Positions 1 through 8,917 of a DNA stretch of 64,000 bases are shown one piece after another. The notes under the pieces are model-generated. The model saw nothing but the letters and a program-made list of their open reading frames with translations. It had not been told where the DNA came from and made no database searches. Both the position numbers and the translations under genes were made by a program. Where the stretch lies: positions 1 through 64,000 of the forward strand of contig NZ_PNOS01000013.1 of NCBI RefSeq assembly GCF_002869745.1, in the 5' to 3' direction. The stretch's first letter is position 1, and the number at the start of each line of letters is the position of its first letter. The DNA is from Oceaniglobus roseus (GTDB lineage: Bacteria > Pseudomonadota > Alphaproteobacteria > Rhodobacterales > Rhodobacteraceae).

Positions 1-661
1 GGTCGGGGCGCGCCGCCAGCACACGCGCCACCGCCGCGCCGAAGACCGGCAGCATCCGCTGCACCTCGCTGTTGCGCGAGCCCGGCAGCACCAGCAGGAC
101 CGGCGCCTCGCCCAGCCCCTCGGACGCGCGGAACGCGGCCACGTCGGCGGCGCCCGCCACCGGTTCGCTGACCACCGGGTGGCCGACGAAATCGCAACGC
201 ATTCCGGCCGCTTCCATGTAGGGCGGCTCGAAGGGCAGCAGCGCCAGCACCTGGTCGACGTGGGGCGCCATCTTCGCGGCGCGGCCCGGCCGCCAGGCCC
301 AGACCGAGGGCGCGACGTAGTGCACCGTGCGCACCCGCGCCCGCGCACGCACCCGCGCGGCGACGCGCAGGCAGAAATCCGGCGAGTCGATCGTCACCAG
401 CACGTCGGGCCGCGCCGCCAGCACCGCCTCGACCGTCTGGAGCAGGCGGCGGCGCAGGTCGAAGTATTTCGGCAGGATCTCGGCGACGCCCATCACCGAC
501 AGCTCGTCCATGGGAAACAGGCTCGCCAGCCCCTGCTCCGCCATCAGCGGCCCGCCGACGCCCTCGAAGGTCACGTTGTCAGCAAGCCCCTTCAGCCCCG
601 CCATCAGCGCCGCGCCCAGCCGGTCTCCCGAGGGCTCCCCGGCGATGAGGAAGACCCTCAT
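1..661 (-). CDS. lpxB: lipid-A-disaccharide synthase LpxB (N-terminal part)
   Basis: LpxB condenses UDP-2,3-diacylglucosamine with lipid X to give the lipid A disaccharide at the inner membrane. The visible 220 residues begin MRVFLIAGEPSGDRLGA, the family's N-terminal glycosyltransferase-fold signature, followed by GVGGPLMAEQG and a DELSVMGVAEILP segment, all typical of LpxB. VAPSVWAWRPGRA and LLVLPGSRNSEV are also recognisable. The gene runs off the left edge of the window, so roughly the C-terminal 40 percent is missing. Its ATG overlaps the lpxI stop (ATGA), so the two are translationally coupled as the end of the bamA-skp-fabZ-lpxA-lpxI-lpxB run. Identification is secure. Confidence 0.96.
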   Translation of the reverse strand, partial: MRVFLIAGEPSGDRLGAALMAGLKGLADNVTFEGVGGPLMAEQGLASLFPMDELSVMGVAEILPKYFDLRRRLLQTVEAVLAARPDVLVTIDSPDFCLRVAARVRARARVRTVHYVAPSVWAWRPGRAAKMAPHVDQVLALLPFEPPYMEAAGMRCDFVGHPVVSEPVAGAADVAAFRASEGLGEAPVLLVLPGSRNSEVQRMLPVFGAAVARVLAARPD

Positions 662-1590
662 TCGGGCTCCCGCAGCCACAGGAACAGGCCCAGATCGTCG
701 GCGGCCGAAATCACCTCCGGCGCATCCAGCACCAGCACGCCCCCCGCCTCGACCACGATCCCGGCAAGCCCCGCCGCCGCGGCCTGGCGCACCGTGTCGG
801 GGCCGATGGTCGGCAGGTCCACCCGGCGATCCTGTCCGGGCTTCGGCGCCTTGAACAGAAGCCCGCCCCCGGGCAGCCCGTCGAGATGAAGCGGCCCCTG
901 CGCCGCCTCTCCGGCGAGGAAGGTCACCGCCTGTTCCATGACCGGGGACATGGCATCGGTCCCCTCGCCGCGCACCAGGCCACGGGCGGGAATGCCGTCC
1001 CGCGCGGCGGCCACGCTCGCCAGCATCCAGGCGGTGCCCGGCATCGCCTCGATCGCCAGGGCCTGCCCGCGCGATACCACGCAGGCCTGCCCGACATCCG
1101 CCGCGCCGAGCGCCGCGACGATGGACTGGCCGCGCCGCGCGTCCTTCTTCGCCTGCTCGTCGGGCTGGGCGCGGGTCGGCGCGCCTGCGGCGGGCACCAG
1201 TTCGGGCACCAGGTCCTGCACGCCTACGACCTTCAGCCCCGCCTCCTCGAAGAAGGCGAGCGCCACGCGCAGGCTGCCGTCGTCTCCCTTGGCCAGCGCC
1301 GCCTGGATGCGCGGCACCAGGGGCCAGGTCGCGGCGTCGATCTTCGCCGGATCGACCCGGGGCCGCGTCACCGCGCCGGCGAAGCAGATCCGGGTCACGC
1401 CCGTCTCCTTCAGCGTGGCGATGAAGCTGCCGAGGGTCTCCAGCCGGTAGCGGCGCACCTCGCGCCCCCCGGCGTCGTCCATGGGAAAACCTTCCATTTC
1501 CCACAGCTGCACTTGCTCGCCCCGCGCTTCCAGCGCCTGAAGGACGAGCCCGGGCAGCCGTCCCCAGCCTGCCGCCAGCGCCAGGGTCAT
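658..1590 (-). CDS. lpxI: UDP-2,3-diacylglucosamine pyrophosphatase LpxI
   Basis: LpxI (DUF1009 family) hydrolyses UDP-2,3-diacylglucosamine to lipid X and UMP, and replaces LpxH in most alphaproteobacteria. The 310-residue product starts MTLALAAGWGRLPGLV, and the second half contains VVSRGQALAIEAMPGTAWML, GGLLFKAPKPGQDRRVDLPTIGP and VEAGGVLVLD, which are characteristic of the family. The frame is open much further upstream, but this ATG overlaps the lpxA stop as ATGA and removes a non-homologous arginine-rich extension. It sits between lpxA and lpxB, as expected for its place in the pathway. Confidence 0.95.
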   Translation of the reverse strand: MTLALAAGWGRLPGLVLQALEARGEQVQLWEMEGFPMDDAGGREVRRYRLETLGSFIATLKETGVTRICFAGAVTRPRVDPAKIDAATWPLVPRIQAALAKGDDGSLRVALAFFEEAGLKVVGVQDLVPELVPAAGAPTRAQPDEQAKKDARRGQSIVAALGAADVGQACVVSRGQALAIEAMPGTAWMLASVAAARDGIPARGLVRGEGTDAMSPVMEQAVTFLAGEAAQGPLHLDGLPGGGLLFKAPKPGQDRRVDLPTIGPDTVRQAAAAGLAGIVVEAGGVLVLDAPEVISAADDLGLFLWLREPE

Positions 1591-2387
1591 GACGGGGTCA
1601 GGTAGCCGCGGTCGCTGTCGGCCAGCACGAAGTCGACGATGGCGCGGACGTAATCGCTTTTCGTTTCCTCGCCGAGGCGGCGGGTGCGCTCCTGGAACGT
1701 CCCCTCGCCCTGGCGCAACATCTGGAGCGCGGCGCGCAGCGCGGTGATGTCCTCGCGGCTCACGCCCTTGCGCTTCAGCCCGACCAGGTTCAGCCCCTCC
1801 AGCGCGCCCCCGGGCCCCTGCACGAGGGCATGGGGGATCACGTCGTGGTTTACCTTGGTGCAGCCGCCGATGATCGCGCCGCGGCCGATCCGGACCCACT
1901 GGTGGATCCCCGAGAGACCGCCGACGATCACGTCGTCCTCCAGCACGCAGTGCCCGGCGAGGCCCGAGTTGTTCACCATGATGACCCGGTTGCCCACCTG
2001 GCAATCGTGCGCGACATGGCAGCCCGCCATGTAGAGCCCGTCGTCGCCCACCCGTGTGACGCCGCCGCCCTGGGCGGTGCCGGTGTTCATCGTCACGTGC
2101 TCGCGGATGCGGCAGCGGGCGCCGATGAGCAGCTCCGTCTCCTCGCCGCCGAACTTGAGGTCCTGCGGAATCTCGCCGATCACCGCGAAGGAGAAGATCT
2201 CGGTCTGCTCGCCGATGCTGGTGCGCCCCGTCACCACGACGTGTGACTTCAGCCGCACCCCGGCGCCAAGCCGCACCTTCGGTCCGACGTGGCAGAACGG
2301 CCCGATCTCGGCCTCCGCCCCGATCACCGCCCCGTCCTCGACGACTGCCGAGGGGTGGATGCGGGCGGTCTGGTGGATCCCGCTCAC
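1587..2387 (-). CDS. lpxA: acyl-ACP:UDP-N-acetylglucosamine O-acyltransferase LpxA
   Basis: LpxA transfers a hydroxyacyl chain from ACP to the 3-OH of UDP-GlcNAc, the first step of lipid A synthesis. The 266-residue protein is a left-handed beta-helix built of hexapeptide repeats (residues about 5-190). The segment CHVAHDCQVGNRVIMVNNSG contains the expected catalytic histidine (residue 127), and LAGH follows. The start is GTG at 2387; the ribosome binding site AGGAG sits 6 bases upstream and overlaps the fabZ stop codon, so translation is probably coupled to fabZ. Length matches the family. Confidence 0.97.
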   Translation of the reverse strand: MSGIHQTARIHPSAVVEDGAVIGAEAEIGPFCHVGPKVRLGAGVRLKSHVVVTGRTSIGEQTEIFSFAVIGEIPQDLKFGGEETELLIGARCRIREHVTMNTGTAQGGGVTRVGDDGLYMAGCHVAHDCQVGNRVIMVNNSGLAGHCVLEDDVIVGGLSGIHQWVRIGRGAIIGGCTKVNHDVIPHALVQGPGGALEGLNLVGLKRKGVSREDITALRAALQMLRQGEGTFQERTRRLGEETKSDYVRAIVDFVLADSDRGYLTPS

Positions 2388-2397
2388 GGCTTTCTCC

Positions 2398-2850
2398 TCA
2401 CTTCGGCACGTCGATCATTGCGGCGAACTCGGCCTCGCAGGCAAGCTGGCCCTCGACCGTCGCGCGGCCATGGAACTTCCACACCTTGCCGCCGCCGCGC
2501 TTCGTGGTGATGTGCAGCTCCAGCATGTCGCCCGGCACCACCTTGCGGCGGAACTTGCACGAGTCCACCGACATGAAATAGACCAGCGCGCCCTTGCCGA
2601 TCAGGTCCAGCGCAAGGCCCACCATCACGGCCGAGGTCTGGGCCATCGCCTCGATGATCATCACGCCCGGCATGATCGGCACGCCCGGGAAATGGCCCTG
2701 GAACTGCGGCTCGTTGAAGGTGACGGCCTTCAGGCCGACGCAGCTTGCCGACCCGTCGATGTCCTTCACCCGGTCAACGAGCAGGAAGGGGTAACGGTGC
2801 GGCAGGATCTTCTGGATCAGGTCGATGTCGGCGCTTTGCAGGTCTGGCAT
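2398..2850 (-). CDS. fabZ: 3-hydroxyacyl-ACP dehydratase FabZ
   Basis: FabZ dehydrates beta-hydroxyacyl-ACP in fatty acid elongation and draws on the same hydroxyacyl-ACP pool that LpxA uses. The 150-residue hotdog-fold protein has [13 protein letters not shown] near the N-terminus. The catalytic segment [20 protein letters not shown] contains His53 and Glu67. The ATG at 2850 has GAGGAT upstream. The position between skp and lpxA is the conserved order in proteobacteria. Confidence 0.97.
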   Translation of the reverse strand: MPDLQSADIDLIQKILPHRYPFLLVDRVKDIDGSASCVGLKAVTFNEPQFQGHFPGVPIMPGVMIIEAMAQTSAVMVGLALDLIGKGALVYFMSVDSCKFRRKVVPGDMLELHITTKRGGGKVWKFHGRATVEGQLACEAEFAAMIDVPK

Positions 2851-2922
2851 ATGGTCGGATCCTCAACTCTCGCCCCTGACTAGCGCGCCCGTCCCGCCGC
2901 CGCAAGACGAGCCGCCCCGTGC

Positions 2923-3657
2923 TCAGGGCTTCGGCGCCTCGCCCCCGTCGGAGCCGGCCGCGGGAGCGGGGTCCGGCGCCGGCACACTTCCGTCCTGCGG
3001 CCCGTCGGGTTGCGGAGCGCTGTCCTGCGGCGCCGCCCCCCCGGCGCCGTCGGTCACCGCCAGGCCCTGCCCCTCGCCAAGCTCCGCGTCGATGCGGGCG
3101 ACGGCGGCGGCGGTCACGTCCACCGCGTCGGTCGCCAGCAGCACCGTGCGCCCGTCGAGGATCGCCACCGCACCACGCTCGCGCATCAGCGCGCTCAGGA
3201 TCCGGCCGGCCTGTCCGAAGAACGCCTGCTGCGCCTCCTCGCCCGCGCGCTCGATCGCCAGCGACTTGGCGTCCTGCGCGCTGCGGGTCGCGGTCACCTT
3301 GCGGTCGAAGGCATCGGCAAGCTTGCGGAACTGGTCCGCGGGCATGGTCTCGCGCCGCTTCGTGAGATCCTGCTCCTCGGCCACCAGCTCGGACTCGATC
3401 CGGCGGTTTTCCGCGGCCAGCGCGTCCATCCGGGCCGCCACGTCGGCGCGGATGCGCTGCCCGAAGGCCGACCGCAGGAACAGCGCATCCTGGTCGACGA
3501 TCAGGAAGGGCATCTGCGGAGGGGTCTGGCCCTGGGCCGGAGCGGTCTCGGGGGCGGGGCCCGTCGCCGGGGCGCCCCCCTGCTGAGCCGCGACGGGGGC
3601 CGCGGCACAGGCCAGCGTCAGCGCGAGGGCGCGACAGGCGGCGCGACCCCCCGCCAT
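2923..3657 (-). CDS. OmpH/Skp family periplasmic chaperone
   Basis: Skp-like proteins hold unfolded outer-membrane proteins on their way to the BAM complex. The 244-residue product has a signal peptide (ACRALALTLACAAAPVAAQQ, residues about 8-27). A proline/alanine/glutamine-rich linker follows, then the OmpH core beginning PFLIVDQDALFLRSAFGQRI. Next comes a long helical, charged stretch (about residues 75-170) typical of the tentacles, and the tail ends acidic and rich in proline and alanine. It starts one base after the bamA stop codon, so it is co-translated with bamA. Sequence similarity in this family is low, but size, signal and position support the call. Confidence 0.88.
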   Translation of the reverse strand: MAGGRAACRALALTLACAAAPVAAQQGGAPATGPAPETAPAQGQTPPQMPFLIVDQDALFLRSAFGQRIRADVAARMDALAAENRRIESELVAEEQDLTKRRETMPADQFRKLADAFDRKVTATRSAQDAKSLAIERAGEEAQQAFFGQAGRILSALMRERGAVAILDGRTVLLATDAVDVTAAAVARIDAELGEGQGLAVTDGAGGAAPQDSAPQPDGPQDGSVPAPDPAPAAGSDGGEAPKP

Positions 3658-3658
3658 C

Positions 3659-6001
3659 CTAGAACTGGGTCGAGATGGTCAGGTTGAACACCTGGGTCTC
3701 GTCGTAGTCCTCCTTCACCAGCGCCTTGGCGAAGTTGAAGCGCAGCGGGCCGATCGGCGTGTTCCAGAACACCGAGACACCGATCGAGCTCCTCAGGTGC
3801 GCGCTGTCGTCGATGGCGAAGCCGCCCGCGCCGATTTTCTTGTCGAGCCCCCAGACGGTGCCGGCATCGAAGAACACGCCGCCCGAGATCCCGTATTCCT
3901 CCGGGATCCCCAGCGGGAACTCGGCCTCGAGCCGGGCGACGGCGTACATGTTGCCGCCAAGCGCGTCCTCGTTCACCGCCCGGGTGTCGCGCGGCCCGAC
4001 GCCGTTCACCGCGAAGCCGCGCAGCTTGTTGGTGGACAGGAAGAAGCGGTCGGTCAGGCGGGTGGTGGTGTTGCCGAAGGAATTGACCGATCCGCCCTCG
4101 ACCGTGGCGCGCAGCGTGACTTCCTCGTTCAGCACCTTGGTCTGCGCGCTCGCCAGCGCGGTGGTCTTGATATACTGCGTGTCGCCGCCAAGCCCGGCGA
4201 AGTCCTGGCTGAAGCGCAGCAGGATGCCGGCGTTGGGGTTCAGCCCGGTGCGGCGGGTGTCGAAGCTGTAGGGATAGCCCGCCTGGCTGGTGAACAGCGC
4301 CCCCGCCTCGTTCTGGAGGATCGGCGAACTGTCGGTCGAGACGTTCTTGATCGTGTCCTTGGAGAAGCCGTAGCGCACGCCGAGCCGCCCGTTCTCGGAA
4401 ACCGGGAACTCGAACCCCGTGCGGAATCCGACGATCCGCGTGTCGTAGAACGAGTTGGCGTAGTTCGACTGCGAGTAGAAGGCGGAGAACGAGAACTGGA
4501 GGTCGCGGCCCAGGAAGGCCGGCTCGATGAACTCGATCTGCGAGCTTGCGGTGTCCGTCGCCGTCGCGATGTCGAGGTTCAGCGTCTGGCCGCGACCGAG
4601 GAAGTTCTTCTCGGAAAAGCCGATGGTGCCGCCGATGCCGCTGTCGCCGCTGTAGGCCGCGCCGAAGGTCAGGCTGCCGGTGGGCTGCTCGTCCACGTTG
4701 ACGTCGATAATCACCTGGTCCTCGGCCGACCCCTGGCGCGACTCGACCTCGGCGTTCGAGAAGTAGCCGAGCGCGCGGATCCGTTCGGCGCTCGCGCGGA
4801 TCTCGCGCGGGTTGAAGGGATCGCCCTCCACCGTCTTGAACTGGCGCCGGATGACGCGGTCGAGCGTGGTCTGGTTGCCCTCGATGTCGATCCGCTCGAC
4901 GAAGATCCGCGGCCCGCGCACCAGCGTGTAGTCGATGTTCAGAAGCAGGTTGCGGTCGTCGCGCGTCACTCGCGGATCGACCCGGATGAAGTTCAGCCCC
5001 CGCTGCAGCGCCAGCGTCTCCATCCGCTGGATGTCGCGCTCCAGCGCCACCGGCGAATAGGTCTGGCCGGGGCGCACCTTGGCCACCGCCAGGTACTCCT
5101 GCGCGTCCAGCCCCGGCACCTCGGTTGAGGCGGTGATCTGGCCGAACTTGTAGGGCTGGCCTTCCTGCACGTTGAAGGTCACGAAGAAGCCGTTGCGGTC
5201 GCGCGCGAACTCGCTGTTGACGCTCAGTATCTTGAAGTCGACGAAGCCGCGCGAGGTGTAGAAGTCGCGCAGCAGCTGCTTGTCCAGCTCCAGCCGGTCG
5301 GCGATGAAGGTGTCGGATTGCACGATGGCGCGCAGGAAGCCCGCCTGCTTCGACGACAGCACGCGCCGCAGCCGCCCGTCGGAATAGGTGCGGTTGCCCA
5401 CGAAGGACACGCGCTGAGTCTCGGTCACGCGGCCCTCGGCCACCTCGAACACCAGGTCCACCCGGTTCTCGGAGCGGCGGATGATCTTCGGCGTCACGCT
5501 GGCGGCCAGCCGGCCGCGCTGCTGGTAGAGCTCGGCGATGGCGGCGGCGTCCTGCTCGGCCTGGGTCGGATTGTAGACCCGGCGCGCGGTCGAGGTGACG
5601 ACCTTCAGCAGTTCCTCGTCCTTGATCCGGCGGTTGCCCTCGATGTTGATGCGGCTGATCGTCGGATATTCCTGGACCCGGATCACGAGGGTGCCGCCCT
5701 GGGGCACGATCTCGACCGTTTCGAAGAGGCCGGAATTGACGATCCGCTGGTAGGCGTCGTTCAGCCCCGCCGCCGATACCGCGTCGCCCCGTCCGATCCC
5801 GGCGTAGCTGATGATCGTCGCCGGTTCGACCCGCTGGTTGCCTTCCACCTGCACGGTGTTGAAGCGGTAGGACTGCGCCTGCGCCTCGGGCGCGAGCGCT
5901 GCCGTGAAACCGAGGAAGGAAAGAAGAAAGATGAACCCGACCGCACCGGCCGTCGCTGCGGTCCGCCCACGGCGCCAGATGCCCCCGCCCAAAGTGCCCA
6001 T
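3659..6001 (-). CDS. bamA: outer membrane protein assembly factor BamA
   Basis: BamA inserts beta-barrel proteins into the outer membrane. The 780-residue product has a signal peptide ending PEAQAQ near residue 43. POTRA repeats follow to about residue 380 (first: SYRFNTVQVEGNQRVEPATI), then a 16-strand barrel. The barrel contains the conserved VRGF-like loop seen here as KLRGFAVNGVGPRD, and the last residues QVFNLTISTQF end in phenylalanine as barrel proteins usually do. It heads the bamA-skp-fabZ-lpxAIB unit. A terminator at 6074-6104 and a candidate promoter at 6036-6064 lie just upstream, so this unit is probably transcribed separately from rseP. Confidence 0.97.
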   Translation of the reverse strand: MGTLGGGIWRRGRTAATAGAVGFIFLLSFLGFTAALAPEAQAQSYRFNTVQVEGNQRVEPATIISYAGIGRGDAVSAAGLNDAYQRIVNSGLFETVEIVPQGGTLVIRVQEYPTISRINIEGNRRIKDEELLKVVTSTARRVYNPTQAEQDAAAIAELYQQRGRLAASVTPKIIRRSENRVDLVFEVAEGRVTETQRVSFVGNRTYSDGRLRRVLSSKQAGFLRAIVQSDTFIADRLELDKQLLRDFYTSRGFVDFKILSVNSEFARDRNGFFVTFNVQEGQPYKFGQITASTEVPGLDAQEYLAVAKVRPGQTYSPVALERDIQRMETLALQRGLNFIRVDPRVTRDDRNLLLNIDYTLVRGPRIFVERIDIEGNQTTLDRVIRRQFKTVEGDPFNPREIRASAERIRALGYFSNAEVESRQGSAEDQVIIDVNVDEQPTGSLTFGAAYSGDSGIGGTIGFSEKNFLGRGQTLNLDIATATDTASSQIEFIEPAFLGRDLQFSFSAFYSQSNYANSFYDTRIVGFRTGFEFPVSENGRLGVRYGFSKDTIKNVSTDSSPILQNEAGALFTSQAGYPYSFDTRRTGLNPNAGILLRFSQDFAGLGGDTQYIKTTALASAQTKVLNEEVTLRATVEGGSVNSFGNTTTRLTDRFFLSTNKLRGFAVNGVGPRDTRAVNEDALGGNMYAVARLEAEFPLGIPEEYGISGGVFFDAGTVWGLDKKIGAGGFAIDDSAHLRSSIGVSVFWNTPIGPLRFNFAKALVKEDYDETQVFNLTISTQF

Positions 6002-6035
6002 ATGCCCCGTTCCGAATTAATGTCCCTTTGGAATC

Positions 6036-6064
6036 TGAGTATCGGTATTGTTCCGCCTTGTCAA
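6036..6064 (-). promoter_or_regulatory. candidate sigma-70-type promoter of bamA
   Basis: On the minus strand TTGACA (6059-6064) is followed after exactly 17 bases by TACTCA (6036-6041), about 35 bases before the bamA ATG. The -35 is a perfect consensus and the -10 is weak. It lies directly downstream of the hairpin at 6074-6104, which fits a fresh start of transcription. It is read by eye only. Confidence 0.5.
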
Positions 6065-6073
6065 AATGCAGAA

Positions 6074-6104
6074 GGCCCGCCCGGCAACAAATGCCGGACG
6101 GGCC
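6074..6104 (-). terminator. probable intrinsic terminator between the small membrane protein and bamA
   Basis: A 13-bp stem (GGCCCGTCCGGCA pairing with TGCCGGGCGGGCC in minus-strand sense, one G-U pair) encloses a 5-base loop, and TTCTGCATTTTG follows it on the minus strand. The U-run is imperfect but the stem is strong. It would end transcripts from the rseP side before bamA. Confidence 0.65.
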
Positions 6105-6133
6105 TCCACCTGCAACACTTGGGGGGGCCAGGC

Positions 6134-6259
6134 TCAGTGCGACCCCATATAGGCGCCCGCCATCAGCGCCACGATCAGCGTGCCGACGAACACCAGGCGG
6201 TCGAAGTTCAGGTCGATCAGAAGGGAGATGCTGCGCGCTCCGGCTTCGAGATGTTGCAT
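6134..6259 (-). CDS. 41-residue single-helix membrane protein, unknown function
   Basis: A short frame begins with ATG at 6259. A ribosome binding site AAAGGGA lies about 4 bases upstream, and the stop is just before the terminator at 6074-6104. The protein begins MQHLEAGARSISLLIDLNFD, then has one hydrophobic span, RLVFVGTLIVALMAGAYMG, and ends SH. The layout is a cytoplasmic amphipathic head followed by a transmembrane helix. It sits between rseP and bamA, both parts of envelope homeostasis, but I do not recognise the family and infer no specific function. Start signal, codon use and the immediately following terminator argue that it is real. Confidence 0.68.
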   Translation of the reverse strand: MQHLEAGARSISLLIDLNFDRLVFVGTLIVALMAGAYMGSH

Positions 6260-6357
6260 GGCGTCCCTTTCGCGGTGACAGAACGTGAATATCCTGCCGG
6301 AACGCTAGTCCCCGAATATGGCCCAAGTTTGGCATCCGCGCCGCCGCGGCGCGAAAA

Positions 6358-7707
6358 TCACGGGCAGAACAGGTCGTTCGTCAGCGCGAAGACCATCAGC
6401 GAGCCAAGCAGCGCGATGCCGATGAACATCAGCACCCGGAGCGCGCCGTCGCTCGGCGGCCGGCCCGTCACCGCCTCGAAGGCGTGGAACACCAGGTGGC
6501 CGCCGTCCAGCACCGGGATCGGGAACAGGTTCAGGAGGCCGACCGCCGTCGAGAGCACCGCGATGAACCAGACGAAGGTCAGCCCCCCCTGGCTTGCCGC
6601 CGCGCCGCTGGTCTGGGCGATGCCGATCGGCCCCTGCAGCCCGCAGCTGCTGATCGCGCCGACCGCCATGTGATAGAGGCCCGAGATGCTCGATTCCATG
6701 ATGTAGAGCGTCTGCGCCGCGGCCGAGCCGATGGCGGCGAAGGGCCCGGGCGTCTGGGTCTGCGGTGTGAAGAACAGCCCGCCCGAGATCCCGATCAGCC
6801 AGCGCGTCTCGAACCCGCCCTCGGCGCGAGGAAGGTCCATGCGCCGGGGCGACAGCACCACCTCCCGCGTCTCGCCCTGCCCGTCCGCACCCGGACGCCA
6901 GATTTCCAGCGTCAGCGATCCGCCCCCCGCCGCGGCAACCTTCGCCGGGAGCTGGTCGAAGGCGAAGATCGGTTCGCCGTCCACCTTCGTGATCACGTCG
7001 CCGACCTCGAGTCCCGCATCCATCGCCGCGGATTGCAGCGTCACGCCGTTGACCAGCGGCGGATAGGGGTGCGGACCCTGCACCACCATCTCCGCTCCGT
7101 CACGCAGCACGGTATAGGGCATCTCGGCCTGCATCGGCAGATCCTTGATGAAACTCTCGAGATCCTCCAGCGGCGGCGTCGCCCGCCCGTCGATCTCCAG
7201 AAGCACGTCGCCCGCCTGCACCTGCTGCTCGGCATAGGGCAGCGGTGCGACCTCGGCCACGGTCAAAGGCTCGCTCGCCACGCCGCGGAACATCATCACG
7301 ACGGTGAAGACGAGGATGGAGAACACGAAGTTGAACCCCGGTCCCGCCGCAACCGTCGCGGCCCGCGCCCAGAGCGGCGCGCCCGCCATGGTGCGCCGCC
7401 GCTCCTCCGCGCTCAGGCTCTCGACCGGGGCGGCCGCGACGCTCGACGCATCGGCGTCGCCCGCGAACTTGACGTAGCCGCCGAAGGGCAGCGCGGCCAC
7501 CTGCCAGCGCGTGCCCCGCCTGTCGATGCGCGAGAACAGCACCGGCCCGAAGCCCAGCGAGAAGACATCGGCGTGGATCCCCGACCAGCGGCCGACGATG
7601 TAATGGCCGTATTCGTGGACGGCGACGATCACGGACAGGGCCACCACGAACGCGGCAACGGAATAGAAGAAGTTGCCGAAGGACGGGATGAGTCCGATGA
7701 AATCCAT
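6358..7707 (-). CDS. rseP: RIP metalloprotease RseP (site-2 protease)
   Basis: RseP is an inner-membrane zinc protease that cleaves transmembrane segments, classically of anti-sigma factors and remnant signal peptides. The 449-residue protein has HEYGH at residues 31-35 in the first membrane helix. It then has FSLGFGPVLF, two central PDZ-type regions (about 120-200 and 205-270) and the second metal-binding motif NLFPIPVLDGGH near residue 385. Final helices end NDLFCP. It lies 39 bases downstream of dxr in the usual order uppS-cdsA-dxr-rseP-bamA. Confidence 0.96.
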   Translation of the reverse strand: MDFIGLIPSFGNFFYSVAAFVVALSVIVAVHEYGHYIVGRWSGIHADVFSLGFGPVLFSRIDRRGTRWQVAALPFGGYVKFAGDADASSVAAAPVESLSAEERRRTMAGAPLWARAATVAAGPGFNFVFSILVFTVVMMFRGVASEPLTVAEVAPLPYAEQQVQAGDVLLEIDGRATPPLEDLESFIKDLPMQAEMPYTVLRDGAEMVVQGPHPYPPLVNGVTLQSAAMDAGLEVGDVITKVDGEPIFAFDQLPAKVAAAGGGSLTLEIWRPGADGQGETREVVLSPRRMDLPRAEGGFETRWLIGISGGLFFTPQTQTPGPFAAIGSAAAQTLYIMESSISGLYHMAVGAISSCGLQGPIGIAQTSGAAASQGGLTFVWFIAVLSTAVGLLNLFPIPVLDGGHLVFHAFEAVTGRPPSDGALRVLMFIGIALLGSLMVFALTNDLFCP

Positions 7708-7746
7708 GTGTGCCTGCTGCCTTTTCTTGGTGTTGGCGCACGCGCC

Positions 7747-8916
7747 TCAGACGCGCGCGCGGATCGCCCGTTCCGCTTCCACACGGGCCAGATGGTCCGT
7801 CGCGGCCACGGTATCAAGGGAAATATCGGCATTGATGAGGCTGTCCGCTGACAGTTTCGTCAACACCTCCTCCACCACAGCCGCCATGTCGAGAAACCCG
7901 ATCTCGCCCGCGATGAAGCCGTCGAGCGCGCGCTCCTTCGCGCCGTTGAACACCGCGCCCGATAGCCCCCCCGCCGCCATCACCTCGCGTGCGAGCCTCA
8001 GCGCCGGATAGCGCGCCTCGTCGGGGGCGCGGAAGGTGAACTGGCCGAGCTTCGCGAAGTCCAGCCGCTCGACCGGCAGCGCACGGCGTTCCGGCCAGTG
8101 CAGCGCGAAGCCGATGGCGTGGCGCATGTCGGGTGGTCCGACGTGGGCCATCAGCGCGCCGTCGTTGAATCCGACCATGGCGTGAATCATCGACTCGGGG
8201 TGCACCAGCGCCTCGATCCGCTCGGGCGCGATGCCGAAGTATTCTTTCGTCTCAATAAGTTCCAGCGCCTTGTTGAACAGGCTGGCCGAGTCGATGGTGA
8301 TGCGCTGCCCCATCGCCCAGTTCGGATGGCACGAGGCCTCGGCCAGGGTCGCGCCCGCGAGCTTCTCCAGCGGCCAGTCCCGGAACGCGCCGCCCGAGGC
8401 GGTGATGATGATCCGCTCGACGGCCGAGATGTCCTCGCCCACCAGCGCCTGGAACACCGCGGAATGTTCGCTGTCGACCGGCAGCAGCGTGCCGCCATGG
8501 GCCTTCGCCGTCGCCAGCACCAGCGGCCCCGCCGTCACCAGCGACTCCTTGTTGGCCAGCGCCAGCGTCGCGCCCTGCTCCAGCACCGCGATCCCCGGCG
8601 GCAGGCCCGCCGCGCCCACGATGGCCGACATCGCCCAGTCGACCGGCCGGCGCGCCGCCTCGGCGATCGCCCCCGTCCCCGCGGCAGCCTCGACGTCCGA
8701 CCCGGCCAGCAAGCCACGCAACTCGTCCAGGCAGTCCTCGTGCGCCGTCACCGCCACCTCGGCCCGCAGCCGCAGCGCCTGCTCGGCCAGGAGCGCCACG
8801 TTGCGCCCGCCGGTCAGCGCGACGACGCGGTACTCCCCCGCCGCCCGGTCCACGAGGTCGAGGGTGTTGCAGCCGATGGAGCCGGTGGAGCCGAAGACGG
8901 AAATCCGCCGCACCAT
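7747..8916 (-). CDS. dxr: 1-deoxy-D-xylulose 5-phosphate reductoisomerase
   Basis: Dxr converts DXP to 2-C-methyl-D-erythritol 4-phosphate with NADPH, the committed step of the MEP isoprenoid route. The 389-residue protein begins MVRRISVFGSTGSIGCNTLDL, with the Rossmann GSTGSIG motif. It contains LPVDSEHSAVFQ (substrate and metal site) and ASGGAFRDWP, and HPNWAMGQRITIDSASLFNKALE follows in the metal-binding region. I chose the ATG at 8916, one base after the cdsA stop codon, because the further upstream in-frame ATG would add ten non-homologous residues inside cdsA. Confidence 0.96.
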   Translation of the reverse strand: MVRRISVFGSTGSIGCNTLDLVDRAAGEYRVVALTGGRNVALLAEQALRLRAEVAVTAHEDCLDELRGLLAGSDVEAAAGTGAIAEAARRPVDWAMSAIVGAAGLPPGIAVLEQGATLALANKESLVTAGPLVLATAKAHGGTLLPVDSEHSAVFQALVGEDISAVERIIITASGGAFRDWPLEKLAGATLAEASCHPNWAMGQRITIDSASLFNKALELIETKEYFGIAPERIEALVHPESMIHAMVGFNDGALMAHVGPPDMRHAIGFALHWPERRALPVERLDFAKLGQFTFRAPDEARYPALRLAREVMAAGGLSGAVFNGAKERALDGFIAGEIGFLDMAAVVEEVLTKLSADSLINADISLDTVAATDHLARVEAERAIRARV

Positions 8917-8917
8917 G

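Noticed and set aside
3618-6335. A 905-codon alternative minus-strand frame over bamA
   Set aside because: Its translation is arginine-rich without domains, whereas the other frame gives POTRA repeats and a barrel ending in Phe.
6337-6353. GC hairpin just after rseP as its terminator
   Set aside because: No U-run follows it in the direction of rseP; the better terminator is at 6074-6104 after the small membrane gene.
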